Shown in pieces: positions 18,067 to 26,611 of a stretch of 57,308 nt of DNA. Both the position numbers and the translations under genes were made by a program. The DNA comes from Candidatus Opimibacter skivensis. GTDB taxonomy: Bacteria > Bacteroidota > Bacteroidia > Chitinophagales > Saprospiraceae. The DNA lies in NCBI GenBank assembly GCA_016721905.1, contig JADKHH010000017.1:1-57308 (forward strand), in the 5' to 3' direction. The notes beneath the pieces are model-generated. The model saw only the letters and a program-made list of their open reading frames with translations. It was not told the origin of the DNA and searched no databases. Within the stretch, counting starts at the first letter, position 1. Every line of letters begins with the position of its first letter.

Positions 18067-18226
18067 GTCGTTTTTACTTTTTTCAGCGGTAAAAATACAG
18101 GTTAGCCTCTATCCGACAAGAATAGCCTCAAAAAGACAAGGCAGCGACGCTCTCCGGCTTGTCTTTTACTCAAAATGAGCCTACCTTTCCATTATTAAAG
18201 GAAATCTTTACTCTCTAATCACTACC

Positions 18227-19663
18227 ATGAGGACCATCTTCGGGATCCGGCTTTTTATAATGCTTGTTATAGTTACGTGCTTTTTGCCAAAGCCGGCAAC
18301 AGCGCAGTCTATCACCATATCCGAAGAGCTCGCCTTGCGCAATGACTATGCGTACACGATTCTGGGTTGGGTCGACAAGAACATGCTGCTCTTCAGGGAC
18401 AAGGGTCATGCCTTCTTTATCCAGGCTTTTGACGAGGAATTACATTTAAAATGGGAACGCGAACTCTACCTGAGCGACAGCCGGGCGGATATCATCGGTA
18501 TTGTAGCCCATGATGACCGTTTTCATATCATCTATGGTACTCGTCAAAAAGGCTCCTATGCTGTCCTGCACAAAGCTTTTTCCAACGATGTCACCCTTGT
18601 GGATACGTCAACGATTACAAGGTTTGAAAATGCCTTCATGATTCCCCGGTTTCTCATGAGAGAATCTGAGGATAAAAGCAAAGTGCTATTGTACAAGCAG
18701 GAAAACAACAGCCTGCAATTGTACAGTTATGACCTGCATACCCTGCAGATCCTCTGGGCCAAATCCATCAACTTTGAAGGGACGCAACTTGAGGAGGACT
18801 ATAGCCCACTGATCATCAACAACTACGGCGATTTCTTCTTGCCGATGAGATCTGAAAGGACGCAACAAAAAATCCAATATCTCCATGTACTCAGTTCTGC
18901 CCCCAATGTCATCCAGGTCATTCACGATACGATCAGGCTAGGCGATATACAGATCCTGGATATATTTCCTGTCTATGATCATATCCAGCGATGCCTTGTC
19001 GTCACCGGACTGTGTGGTGAACGAAACACCAGCAGGGCCAAAGGATTTTATTTTGTCCGTTATCATGATGACATGCGTGCAGAAATGAGTTTACTGCAAT
19101 TCGATGAATCCCTCCTGACGGAGGTAAACGGTCGAGGTGTGGCTGTCTCAAAAGGGCTCAGTGATTTTACAGTGCAACGCGTGGCCCTACGACAGGATGG
19201 TGGGGTTGTGATCATCGCCGAATTGATCAAGGAATTTTCGCGCCGCTCCAGTCTTCCGATGCAACGGGACAATGGGGCCTATGCCCGGGAGGGCTGGGTC
19301 GATTACTATTTCGAAGATATGATCCTCTTCGCCGTTCACCCCGATGGAAAAGAACATTGGAAAGAAGTCCTGCGCAAACGTCAATACTCTCAGGATGATG
19401 GCGCGATGTATTCGTCCTTTATGCTATTCAAGACACCAGAGCACCTGCGGTTCTTGTTTAATGATGAAATCAAACAGGAAAATACAGTAGGTGGCTATGA
19501 GGTGACCGGAAATGGGTATGTGGAAAGAAAAACAGTTTTTAATACCGACTACCAGCGCCTCAAGCTAAGGTTCCGCGATGGCGTCCAGCTTTCAAACAAT
19601 GAGTGTATCGTACCGAGTGAACGTGGCAGTAAACTGAATCTGGTAAGGATACAATTCAAGTGA
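18227..19663 (+). CDS. Secreted protein of unknown function
   Basis: A 478-residue protein with a signal peptide (FIMLVIVTCFLPKPATAQS). The rest shows many short beta strands with repeating patterns of about 45-50 residues, for example LYLSDSRADIIGIVAHDDRFHI and further segments with similar spacing, which suggests a beta-propeller. There is no recognisable catalytic motif and no T9SS sorting domain at the C-terminus (it ends LNLVRIQFK). Its stop codon TGA lies at the start of a GTGAAAA/GTGAAGA repeat. I do not recognise the family. Its role is unknown. Confidence 0.7.
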   Translation: MRTIFGIRLFIMLVIVTCFLPKPATAQSITISEELALRNDYAYTILGWVDKNMLLFRDKGHAFFIQAFDEELHLKWERELYLSDSRADIIGIVAHDDRFHIIYGTRQKGSYAVLHKAFSNDVTLVDTSTITRFENAFMIPRFLMRESEDKSKVLLYKQENNSLQLYSYDLHTLQILWAKSINFEGTQLEEDYSPLIINNYGDFFLPMRSERTQQKIQYLHVLSSAPNVIQVIHDTIRLGDIQILDIFPVYDHIQRCLVVTGLCGERNTSRAKGFYFVRYHDDMRAEMSLLQFDESLLTEVNGRGVAVSKGLSDFTVQRVALRQDGGVVIIAELIKEFSRRSSLPMQRDNGAYAREGWVDYYFEDMILFAVHPDGKEHWKEVLRKRQYSQDDGAMYSSFMLFKTPEHLRFLFNDEIKQENTVGGYEVTGNGYVERKTVFNTDYQRLKLRFRDGVQLSNNECIVPSERGSKLNLVRIQFK

Positions 19664-19682
19664 AAAGTGAAGAGTGAAAAGA
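19660..19682. repeat. AGTGAAA/AGTGAAG heptamer repeat, locus 2
   Basis: Begins at the stop codon of the preceding gene (the final codons read AAG TGA), and continues as alternating GTGAAAA and GTGAAGA words. The same words are found at three other loci in the window. Confidence 0.85.
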
Positions 19683-19706
19683 GAAGAATGTAAGATCGAG
19701 TACGCT

Positions 19707-19787
19707 CTCCAACCGGTATGGTTTGACGGGGCTCACCAACCGGAAAGGTTCGAAAACGCACACCAACCGAAATGGTTTGGCTTAGCT
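19707..19787. repeat. Three copies of a 27-bp repeat with inverted CCAACC / GGTTTGG ends
   Basis: Copies start with CCAACC at 19709, 19736 and 19763, exactly 27 bp apart. Each has CCAACCGg/a, a short loop, and GGTTTG or GGTTCG, so each can form a small hairpin. It lies between two convergent genes. Confidence 0.85.
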
Positions 19788-19810
19788 TATCAACTTAAAT
19801 AAACAGGGAT

Positions 19811-20254
19811 TTATTTCTTATCGTCTGCTTCTTTCTCCTGGCTGATGAACTGGCCTGTATTGCTGAAGAAGAAATCAACATCCGCAACTTCGACTTCGTA
19901 GCTGACGACGCCGTAGATATCTGTCACTTTGCTGGCTTCCTCAATGGTTGCTCCAGGATTTTGTTTAGAAATATATTCCTGCACGCCGGAAGGGAGGTCA
20001 GCGAGGGTTATTTCATTTTCTGTCTGGACCAGTATTCCATCTCTGGAAAAGAGCAGGGAGGTTTCTTTCTTATCGGTCAGGAAATATCCTTCATACATGC
20101 CATCTTCATTTTCCCACTTCACCTTTGACGCATGGGGGGCCAGTGCGCTGAAACTGGTCAGGACGGCAGCCGGAACATCACGTTCCTTTATAGATTGGGC
20201 TTCTGCACGAAGTGCACAAATCAAGACAGCACTTATAAGTATGAGCTTATTCAT
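19811..20254 (-). CDS. Secreted PepSY-like (BLIP-fold) protein
   Basis: A 147-residue exported protein with a signal peptide (LILISAVLICALRAEAQS). It fits the 'putative beta-lactamase-inhibitor-like, PepSY-like' family of Bacteroidota: two strand-helix repeats, with VPAAVLTSFSALAPHASKVKWENEDGMY... split into WENEDGMYEGYF, then LPSGVQEYISKQNPGATIEEA. The protein probably binds something in the periplasm; the family role is not known. A 40% or so similar neighbour lies just upstream on the same strand, so these are tandem paralogues. The end of the protein is a charged tail (EKEADDKK). Confidence 0.7.
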   Translation of the reverse strand: MNKLILISAVLICALRAEAQSIKERDVPAAVLTSFSALAPHASKVKWENEDGMYEGYFLTDKKETSLLFSRDGILVQTENEITLADLPSGVQEYISKQNPGATIEEASKVTDIYGVVSYEVEVADVDFFFSNTGQFISQEKEADDKK

Positions 20255-20312
20255 CGTTGTATTTTTTCTAAATGGGGTTTAAAAATAGGAATAATGTGGG
20301 AAACCTATCCAA

Positions 20313-20759
20313 TTATCCTCTTGGGCCAGCGACCACTTCATTGGTGGCCAGCACCTGTCCGGTGCAATCAAAGGTTAAATCTACTTTGTCTAAGACCGCT
20401 TCGAAGGTGATGATCCCATCCTTATCTTCAATAATGGAGGCTTGATCAATCTTTATTGCCGGAAAGTTCTGAGCCATGTAGTCGATAGCGGTCTCAGGCA
20501 GGGCACCTATTTTAATTTCGGTTTCTGTCTTCAGCATTGATCCGTCCCAGGCAAGCAAAGCCATCGTAGTAACCTTATCATTTTTAAAATCCGCTTTGTA
20601 ATTGTCTTTGATGATCTGCCATTCAATATTCCTGGCGTCCGGATAGAGGAGAGAGAACCGATCCATCACAGCGTCAGGGACGATGATGGTTTCTATTTCC
20701 TGTGCACATAAAAGGGGGATACAAAAGAGTATAAGTAGAAACGTAAACAATTGTTTCAT
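20313..20759 (-). CDS. Secreted PepSY-like (BLIP-fold) protein, tandem paralogue
   Basis: A 148-residue exported protein with a signal peptide (FTFLLILFCIPLLCAQE). It shares the layout of the adjoining protein: VPDAVMDRFSLLYPDARNIEW near the mature N-terminus, WDGSMLKTETEIKIGALPE in the centre, and IDYMAQNFPAIKIDQASIIED before the last strands. The parallel motifs (TETEI.. versus TENEI..; AIKIDQAS versus GATIEEAS) show gene duplication. A gap of about 58 bp separates the two genes and they may be co-transcribed. No ligand can be inferred. Confidence 0.7.
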   Translation of the reverse strand: MKQLFTFLLILFCIPLLCAQEIETIIVPDAVMDRFSLLYPDARNIEWQIIKDNYKADFKNDKVTTMALLAWDGSMLKTETEIKIGALPETAIDYMAQNFPAIKIDQASIIEDKDGIITFEAVLDKVDLTFDCTGQVLATNEVVAGPRG

Positions 20760-20835
20760 GTGTTCTTTGCTTGGGTGAGCTAAAATAACCCCCGAATATA
20801 GCTAAATCCCGCGAAATTTTATATATAATAAATCG

Positions 20836-22785
20836 CTATTTGTCTGCCGCCAGTAATGCCATCAAGGTCATCCCTACAGACCAGGCCTGCTGGATACATC
20901 CTTTCCCTGGTCCGGGAATGCTTCCATCAAAATTCTCAGAGATTGCATAGAGTCCGTCTTGCGTATAAAAATGCTCCTCGAGTTTTTTTGACTGCTTCTT
21001 CACCCATTTCCTGGACTCAGGCGAATACTTGTGAACATTCAAATGTGCCATGGCATATTCTCCCCAAAGGAATCCCCACACCGTACCCTGGTGATATGCA
21101 TTGTCCCTGTGCCACTGGTCACCGGTATAGATGGGTTTGAAATCCGGATGAAAAGGTGACAACGACCGCAGCCCGTAATCGGTATATAAATGCTGATGCA
21201 CCACCTCCAGGACTCGCTTTGCCTCTGTGTTGGTCAATGGTGAAAAAGGCAAGCTGATGGCATATACCTGATTGGGTCGTATCGTTTCATCTGCCTTGTG
21301 CCCGGGGATCACTACATCATTTAAATACCCTTTATCATTTATAAAATGCGATCTGAATACCGATTTGAGGTCTTTCATTTTTTGAACATATCCCGACACC
21401 GGAAAGCCCAGTAGATTCCCGAAGGAAACATATACTGACAGGGCATTAAACCATAGGGCATTGATCTCCACGGGGCAACCAATACGCGGCGTGACTACAT
21501 AATCACCAACCTTAGCATCCATCCAGGTCAGCTGCGTTCCATCCTGGCCTCCGTACAATAAACCCTCGGGAGTTACATGTATGTTGTACCTCGTCCCTGC
21601 ATAATGTGCCTTGATGATCTCTGTCAATTTTCCAAAAACACTTCGAATAAATTCAACATCATGAAACTGTTCGTGATATTCATGCAGGGCGACAAACAAC
21701 CACAATGTTGCGTCAATGGTATTGTATTCAGGCTTCTCTCCAAGATCAGGAAATCGGTTTGGAATCATCCCGCCATCAAGGTATTGAAGAAAAGTGCGGA
21801 GGATAGATTTTGCAGCTTCCTTTTTACCGGTGGCAATAATCAAACCTCTCATCGCAATCATGGTATCACGTCCCCAGTCAGTAAACCAGTGATAGCCGGC
21901 AATCAATGTATAGGTATCAGACGATTGCCGCTTGACAAGGAATTGATCTCCACTGACAGCAAGGTCTTTTAAAAAGGAAGATTTCTTTTTATGGGTGAGC
22001 CCTTGGAGGCGATGCTCCTCTTCCTCTCTCCACTCCATCGGATCCCCTTCCGTATCTTCCAGTACCGTGCTAAAGATCATCGATGCACTTTCACCCGGAG
22101 CAAGCATGCAACTCACTTTGCCGACGCTCTTTGCATCCTCCGTAAAATCTAAACCCCGATCCTTTTCACGTGCGTATTCAAAATGGTTATACCAATGTGG
22201 TTCCGGATAAAAGATACCTGCCGTAAAGCGAAAGAAAATAGCCGGACTGTTTTTAGCAGGAGTGATTTCGAGCAATCGTTCCGCCAGATGCCTCGCTTCA
22301 AAAGTCCATTGTTTGTCTTCATGGAAGAGGTGATGATAATCCCTGCAGACCAGCAAAGGAGTCAATTCAAGTAGCAGGGCCTCTTCACCTTCATTGGTGT
22401 ACTCGACCACGGTTGTATTTTTTCCGTATCTCATAAAAACGGTCTTGGTGACCGTGTGCTTTCCGTTGGAAAAAACACTCGTTGGCAAGGGCATCCTGGT
22501 GAATGAAGTGAGATACTGATATCCCTCCGGATGTGTTTTACCGGGATATGCATTTGAACACGCATAAAATTCCTCTCTGGCAGAAATGACTTTCTCTTCG
22601 AGTTTTGATACCAAAACTCTCCTATCGGTTGGTGGATTAAACGAGGCGATAAGCAGTCCATGATATCGGCGGGTATTGGCGCCGCAGATGGAGGATGAGG
22701 CATAACCACCAATGCCATTCGTCACAATCCATTCCTTCGAAGAAATGGTTTCGAAATCTTCTTTTTCAATGTTAATCACAGACAC
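20836..22785 (-). CDS. Amylo-alpha-1,6-glucosidase (glycogen debranching enzyme)
   Basis: A 649-residue cytoplasmic enzyme that removes alpha-1,6 branches in glycogen or related glucans. The N-terminal domain starts with KEWIVTNGIGGYASSSICGA and NTRRYHGLL, typical for the archaeal/bacterial GDE type. The C-terminal (alpha/alpha)6 glucosidase domain (about residues 280-645) has HWFTDWGRDTMIAMRGL, LTWMDAKVGDYVVTPRIGCP, and HRDNAYHQGTVWGFLWGEY, carrying the acidic catalytic residues of GH133-type enzymes. The start is a GTG (22785); no ATG lies nearby. The gene stands alone here, so its link to glycogen synthesis genes is not visible. Confidence 0.9.
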   Translation of the reverse strand: MSVINIEKEDFETISSKEWIVTNGIGGYASSSICGANTRRYHGLLIASFNPPTDRRVLVSKLEEKVISAREEFYACSNAYPGKTHPEGYQYLTSFTRMPLPTSVFSNGKHTVTKTVFMRYGKNTTVVEYTNEGEEALLLELTPLLVCRDYHHLFHEDKQWTFEARHLAERLLEITPAKNSPAIFFRFTAGIFYPEPHWYNHFEYAREKDRGLDFTEDAKSVGKVSCMLAPGESASMIFSTVLEDTEGDPMEWREEEEHRLQGLTHKKKSSFLKDLAVSGDQFLVKRQSSDTYTLIAGYHWFTDWGRDTMIAMRGLIIATGKKEAAKSILRTFLQYLDGGMIPNRFPDLGEKPEYNTIDATLWLFVALHEYHEQFHDVEFIRSVFGKLTEIIKAHYAGTRYNIHVTPEGLLYGGQDGTQLTWMDAKVGDYVVTPRIGCPVEINALWFNALSVYVSFGNLLGFPVSGYVQKMKDLKSVFRSHFINDKGYLNDVVIPGHKADETIRPNQVYAISLPFSPLTNTEAKRVLEVVHQHLYTDYGLRSLSPFHPDFKPIYTGDQWHRDNAYHQGTVWGFLWGEYAMAHLNVHKYSPESRKWVKKQSKKLEEHFYTQDGLYAISENFDGSIPGPGKGCIQQAWSVGMTLMALLAADK

Positions 22786-22970
22786 CGGGGATATTTTGAT
22801 TTGAAGCGGTCAAAAATAGGGAAATAAAGGCGAAGGCTGAAGCTGAGATATAAGGTAAGATGCCAGACTTCAGACTCGCAGACGCCAGACTCGTGATCTG
22901 TCAAAGCTCGTCAGGAGACGAGCAACATATTGTATTCAAGGCTGGAGACTTGAACGAACGGCCTTGTTTT

Positions 22971-23002
22971 CAACACATGTTTATTTTAAAAAACATGTGT
23001 TG
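22971..23002. repeat. Perfect 12-bp inverted repeat at the edge of the 107-bp array
   Basis: CAACACATGTTT and AAACATGTGTTG surround an 8-nt AT loop. The right arm is the first part of the 107-bp repeat unit, so the left arm is an inverted copy of the unit start. A separate small hairpin GCTCGTC/GACGAGC lies at 22906-22923. Confidence 0.9.
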
Positions 23003-23331
23003 TTCGTAGACTCTGGTTGCGGACGGCATAAACATTATGTGCATACTCAAAGTAAAGATCATGCTCAGTCAGCGTCCTCGCTGCTGGTAACAATCTTGCA
23101 CATGTGTTGTTCGTAGACTCTGGCTGCGAACGGCAGGAACATTAAAAACAAGCGCTAAGCAATAATCATTCACGGTCAGCGTCCTCGCTGCTGGTAACAA
23201 TCTTGCACATGTGTTGTTCGTAGACTCTGGCTGCGGACGGCAGGAGCAATCAGATCATACGCTGCGTAAAAATCATTCACAGTCAGCGTCCTCGCTGCAG
23301 GCAAAGATTATGTTCATATGTTGTTCGTAGC
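22993..23331. repeat. 107-bp tandem repeat array (three units and a partial fourth)
   Basis: Units start at 22993, 23100 and 23207, with a partial one at 23314, each exactly 107 bp apart. In each unit the first 38 and last 35 or so bases are strongly conserved; a central stretch of about 30 bp varies. The conserved part has a CAGCG-TCCT-CGCTG hairpin and a GACTCTGGCTGCGGACGG segment. The array ends about 105 bp before the YpdA-like gene. The rest of the 22786-23436 gap has no gene; its left part contains short words such as CAGACTC, and its right end has CTTAGCCTT-type words. Confidence 0.9.
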
Positions 23332-23436
23332 ATCCCTTTCAATGCCAAAGTTTCTTCAGCGAAGCTCTTTCGCATAGGCAACAACCCTCTTCCTTAGCCT
23401 TCGCCTCAGCCTTAGCCTTTTCCTTAGCTTTACACC

Positions 23437-24405
23437 ATGTACGACCTTATCATCATCGGCGCGGGCCCCATCGGCATGACTTGTGCCATCGAAGCCAAAC
23501 GCGCAGGACTCGATGCCCTCATCATAGACAAAGGCATGCTGGTGAATACCCTGTTTCATTTTCCAACCAATATGACATTCTTCTCCACCTCCCTGCTCCT
23601 TGAGATCGGTGATGTACCCTTCGTGAGTCATGATGAAAAACCCACACGTCGCGAATCACTCGAATATTATCGCAGGGTGTATGAAAGCTGGAAACTCAAC
23701 GCGCATTTTTATGAAGAAGTACTGGATGTAAAAAAAATAGGGCAGCAGTTTAAGGTCAGTACTACCAAAGAAACTTATCATTCTAAAGCTGTGGTGGTCG
23801 CCACCGGTTTCTATGATCTTCCGGTATTGATGAATGTACCAGGAGAAGAGCTGCCTAAAGTACTTCACTACTATGATGAACCACATCCCTATGTGGACCA
23901 GAAGGTAGCTGTGATCGGCTCTGCGAATTCCGCCTGTGATGTTGCGCTCGAACTCTGGCACAAAGGCGCTGATGTCACCATGATCATCCGCGAAGCAGTG
24001 ATCAATGACCGCGTCAAATACTGGATCAAACCCAATATCGAAAACCGGATCAAGGAAGGATCCATCAAAGCATATTTCAATTCGCGGGTCTCATCGATCA
24101 CTGAAAAGACAATCGAAATCATCACTCCCGATGGCCCGGTATCCATACCCAATGATTTTGTATTCGCCATGACCGGTTATCAACCCAACTTTGCTTGGCT
24201 GGAAAAAATCGGAATTGAACTCACCAATCAACCTGATACCGAACTCGTCTATAACCCTGAGACACATGAAACAAATGTGCCAGGGATATTTGTCGCCGGA
24301 GTTGTGTGTGGCGGCATGTGTACTAATAAGTTTTTTATTGAAAATGCGCGTGATCATGCTGAGAAAATCATTCGCCAGTTAAAACTTGCGTACGCGAAAG
24401 CTTAA
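23437..24405 (+). CDS. ypdA: YpdA-family FAD/NAD(P)-dependent oxidoreductase
   Basis: A flavoprotein related to bacillithiol-disulfide reductase (YpdA/Bdr) of Firmicutes. The FAD-binding motif is DLIIIGAGPIGMTCAIEAKR at residues 3-22, the NAD(P) motif VAVIGSANSACDVALEL is at about 155, and FVFAMTGYQPNFAWLEKIGI near residue 245 is characteristic of the family. The Firmicutes enzyme has a redox Cys right after GAGP (GGGPCG); here that position is Ile, and the nearest Cys is four residues further on. The last ten codons (RQLKLAYAKA) and the stop fall in a REP sequence linked to the downstream transposase. The thiol partner in this organism is unknown. Confidence 0.85.
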   Translation: MYDLIIIGAGPIGMTCAIEAKRAGLDALIIDKGMLVNTLFHFPTNMTFFSTSLLLEIGDVPFVSHDEKPTRRESLEYYRRVYESWKLNAHFYEEVLDVKKIGQQFKVSTTKETYHSKAVVVATGFYDLPVLMNVPGEELPKVLHYYDEPHPYVDQKVAVIGSANSACDVALELWHKGADVTMIIREAVINDRVKYWIKPNIENRIKEGSIKAYFNSRVSSITEKTIEIITPDGPVSIPNDFVFAMTGYQPNFAWLEKIGIELTNQPDTELVYNPETHETNVPGIFVAGVVCGGMCTNKFFIENARDHAEKIIRQLKLAYAKA

Positions 24406-24520
24406 GTGAACTTAAGCTTAACGTGCCGTTTTTTAGATACAAGCTTCGCTTGTATCTACAATTTAGAATGTTAAGCTTTAGTTTACTTAAGCTTGTGCGA
24501 CTGCAAGGTTAACCTTGCGT
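24374..24520. repeat. REP pair left of RAYT 1 (inverted copies with central hairpin)
   Basis: A forward copy (24374-24425) is followed by a perfect 11-bp hairpin TAGATACAAGC/GCTTGTATCTA (24434-24458) and an inverted copy (24470-24519). The forward copy matches the element right of the transposase (25152-25203) in the same orientation. Inner stems include GCTTAAGT/ACTTAAGC. The forward copy covers the 3' end of the ypdA gene. Confidence 0.85.
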
Positions 24521-24593
24521 ATACGTATACTTACGGATACTTCCGTTTATCTAACGGATGGCCACAAAGGACTCCTTATTTTTCCAAATAAAA

Positions 24594-25142
24594 ATGTCCA
24601 CCGGTTATCAAATTGACAATCCTGCAGAACCATATTTCCTGACCCTAACCGTCGTCGACTGGGTTGATATCTTTTCAAGAAAAATTTACAGAGATATCAT
24701 GCTGGACAGTCTTGCGTATTGCAGAGCCGAAAAAGGATTGCAGGTCTGGGGCTATATGGTGATGACCAATCATGTCCATTGCATCCTTCGCGCGAAAAAC
24801 GGAAACCTGCCAGATATTCTGCGAGACATGAAACGACATACAGCGAGCAAGATCATCAAGGCTATTGCAAGTGACACGGAAAGTCGCAGTGACTGGATGC
24901 TGAAACGTTTTGAATTCGCAGCGAGAAAGAACAGCAGAGATAGCTTTTATCAGTTTTGGCAGCACAATAATCACGCAGAAATTATAGACACACATGAATT
25001 CTTTTGCCAAAAACTCAATTATATTCATCAAAATCCGGTGCGGGCAGGTTGGGTTGATAAGCCTGAAGATTGGCTTTATGGGAGTATGCGGAATTATTTG
25101 GGGATGCCTGGATTGATTGAGATTGATGTGAGTGATTTCTAA
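24594..25142 (+). CDS. REP-associated tyrosine transposase (RAYT), copy 1
   Basis: A Y1 (HUH) single-strand DNA transposase of about 182 residues, related to TnpA of the IS200/IS605 group. The metal-binding His pair is in MTNHVHCIL (about residues 55-63) and the catalytic Tyr is in KLNYIHQNPVRAG near residue 140. The open frame starts at ATG 24558, but the ATG at 24594 aligns with the start of the second RAYT (MSTGYQI versus MEGGYKI), so it is preferred. REP-like palindromes lie on both sides. RAYTs are usually single-copy genes that mobilise REP sequences but not themselves. Confidence 0.85.
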   Translation: MSTGYQIDNPAEPYFLTLTVVDWVDIFSRKIYRDIMLDSLAYCRAEKGLQVWGYMVMTNHVHCILRAKNGNLPDILRDMKRHTASKIIKAIASDTESRSDWMLKRFEFAARKNSRDSFYQFWQHNNHAEIIDTHEFFCQKLNYIHQNPVRAGWVDKPEDWLYGSMRNYLGMPGLIEIDVSDF

Positions 25143-25151
25143 ACATTTAAC

Positions 25152-25242
25152 GCAAGTTAAAACTTGCAAACGCGCAAGCGTAAGTAAACTTACGCTTAAC
25201 GTGTTATTATTCAGATACAAGCTGCGCTTGTATCTGAATAAT
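25152..25242. repeat. REP elements right of RAYT 1, including a 17-bp perfect hairpin
   Basis: Three consecutive hairpins: GCAAGTT/AACTTGC (25152-25167), AAGCGTAAGT/ACTTACGCTT (25176-25197) and a perfect 17-bp stem with a 3-nt loop at 25206-25242 (core CAGATACAAGC). The first 52 bp match the left element 24374-24425. The last hairpin shares its core with the left hairpin at 24434-24458. Confidence 0.9.
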
Positions 25243-25272
25243 TTAAACCCATGATTACACTAACTTTTGCAT

Positions 25273-26604
25273 CTAATACAATTTCCGTATTGCAATCATC
25301 ACTGGCTCCAACGGCCTCAACGTCACCAACGGCTTCTCCGTAATCACTTTGCTGATCAGGTTGATATCCCACAAACGGACGATCTCGCTAAGTATAAGTT
25401 CCATCTCCATTATGGCAAAATGCTCTCCAATGCACATTCTCGGTCCGGATCCAAAAGGCATATAGGCCTCTTTGTTGAGATCAGGATTGTTCCATCGGTC
25501 AGGGATAAACCGGTCAGGTTCCTCCCAGTAATCCGGATGACGGTGCATGCCACGGATATACAAAATCCACATCGTATCCTTTGGTAAAAAGAAATCCTCT
25601 ACACGATCATCTTCCAATGATATACGATCTGATACCCATGCAGGGGGATAAAGTCTGAGGGCTTCCTGTACCACATTATGTATCATATTGATTTCTAATC
25701 CGGCCTCAGCGGTTTGGATCCGAAGAAGTTCTTCTTTATGTTTCCCCAGCAAATAAATCATCCAGGAAAGCGCGTTGGCGGAGGTTTCATGCCCAGCCAC
25801 AAACAGGATGAGACATTCATCAATGAGTTGCTCTTCCTCCATGCCCATTCCACTGTCTTCATATTTTGATTCAAGCAGCATGGTCAGCAAATCATCAGGT
25901 ACTTCACCTGAATTTTTTCGTGCCCGTATAACTGCACGGATGATCTCCCTGGCCTCCCGTGCCAAATCCAGATGCGCGCTGATCTGTCCACTTATCTTAA
26001 ACCACCAGCGTTTATAAGGCTGACGTACCTCTCGGATGATAAAAGACTGAAGGGTGCTGATCTGCTGACTGAGCTGGACTAATCCATGCTCCTCCAGCGA
26101 AGTGCTAAACAAAGTCCTCGCTACAATCCGGAAGGTGAGATGATTCATTTCCTCATAGGCATCAAATGAAGCACCTGTTACAGCCATTGGAGCCCATCTG
26201 GCCATGCAGGCATCCACTTCCATTTTCATGAGGACCTGTAGGGAATCAATACGACGCTTGTGAAATCCGGGTTGAATAAGTCTTCGTTGCCTGAGCCAGT
26301 AATCGCCGGTGGAGGTTAGTAAGCCCTTGCCTGTATACTTTCCGAGCAGGTCAGTTACAATCACCGATTTTTCATATCCTTTGTGATTCTTCTGCAGCAC
26401 ATGCCTTATAGATTTTGGATCAATAGTGATCACAGCCTTCTGTACACCACCCATATAAAACGTATACGTAGATCCAAAACGATCTAATGCTGCATCCAGG
26501 ATAGGAAACGGATTTCTGATAAATTGTCCGGCATGAATCAGCGACTTGAGGCGGCTTGCTAACGGAGGAAAAATATATTTCGGCATGATCTTTTTTTCCG
26601 GCAT
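25273..26604 (-). CDS. Cytochrome P450
   Basis: A haem monooxygenase of 443 residues. Key motifs: I-helix AGHETSAN (about residues 270-277), K-helix EALR (314-317), and the haem-binding FGSGPRMCIG with Cys391. Its overall look is of the CYP102/CYP4-like bacterial group, fully soluble without a reductase domain. An upstream start at 26694 is possible on the frame, but it would overlap the preceding gene by 80 bp, so ATG 26604 is chosen; it leaves a gap of 7 bp after the FAD/Fe-S gene. No ferredoxin or ferredoxin reductase gene is nearby, so the electron donor is unknown. It is the last gene in a three-gene operon. Confidence 0.9.
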   Translation of the reverse strand: MPEKKIMPKYIFPPLASRLKSLIHAGQFIRNPFPILDAALDRFGSTYTFYMGGVQKAVITIDPKSIRHVLQKNHKGYEKSVIVTDLLGKYTGKGLLTSTGDYWLRQRRLIQPGFHKRRIDSLQVLMKMEVDACMARWAPMAVTGASFDAYEEMNHLTFRIVARTLFSTSLEEHGLVQLSQQISTLQSFIIREVRQPYKRWWFKISGQISAHLDLAREAREIIRAVIRARKNSGEVPDDLLTMLLESKYEDSGMGMEEEQLIDECLILFVAGHETSANALSWMIYLLGKHKEELLRIQTAEAGLEINMIHNVVQEALRLYPPAWVSDRISLEDDRVEDFFLPKDTMWILYIRGMHRHPDYWEEPDRFIPDRWNNPDLNKEAYMPFGSGPRMCIGEHFAIMEMELILSEIVRLWDINLISKVITEKPLVTLRPLEPVMIAIRKLY

Positions 26605-26611
26605 GGCAGTA

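Noticed and set aside
22993..23331. CRISPR array
   Set aside because: Conserved part is about 70 bp, far longer than CRISPR repeats, the centres are partly related, there are only three units, and no cas genes are near.
24675..25220. 181-residue open frame antisense to RAYT 1
   Set aside because: Mirror frame of the transposase; the RAYT has clear catalytic motifs and this one has none.
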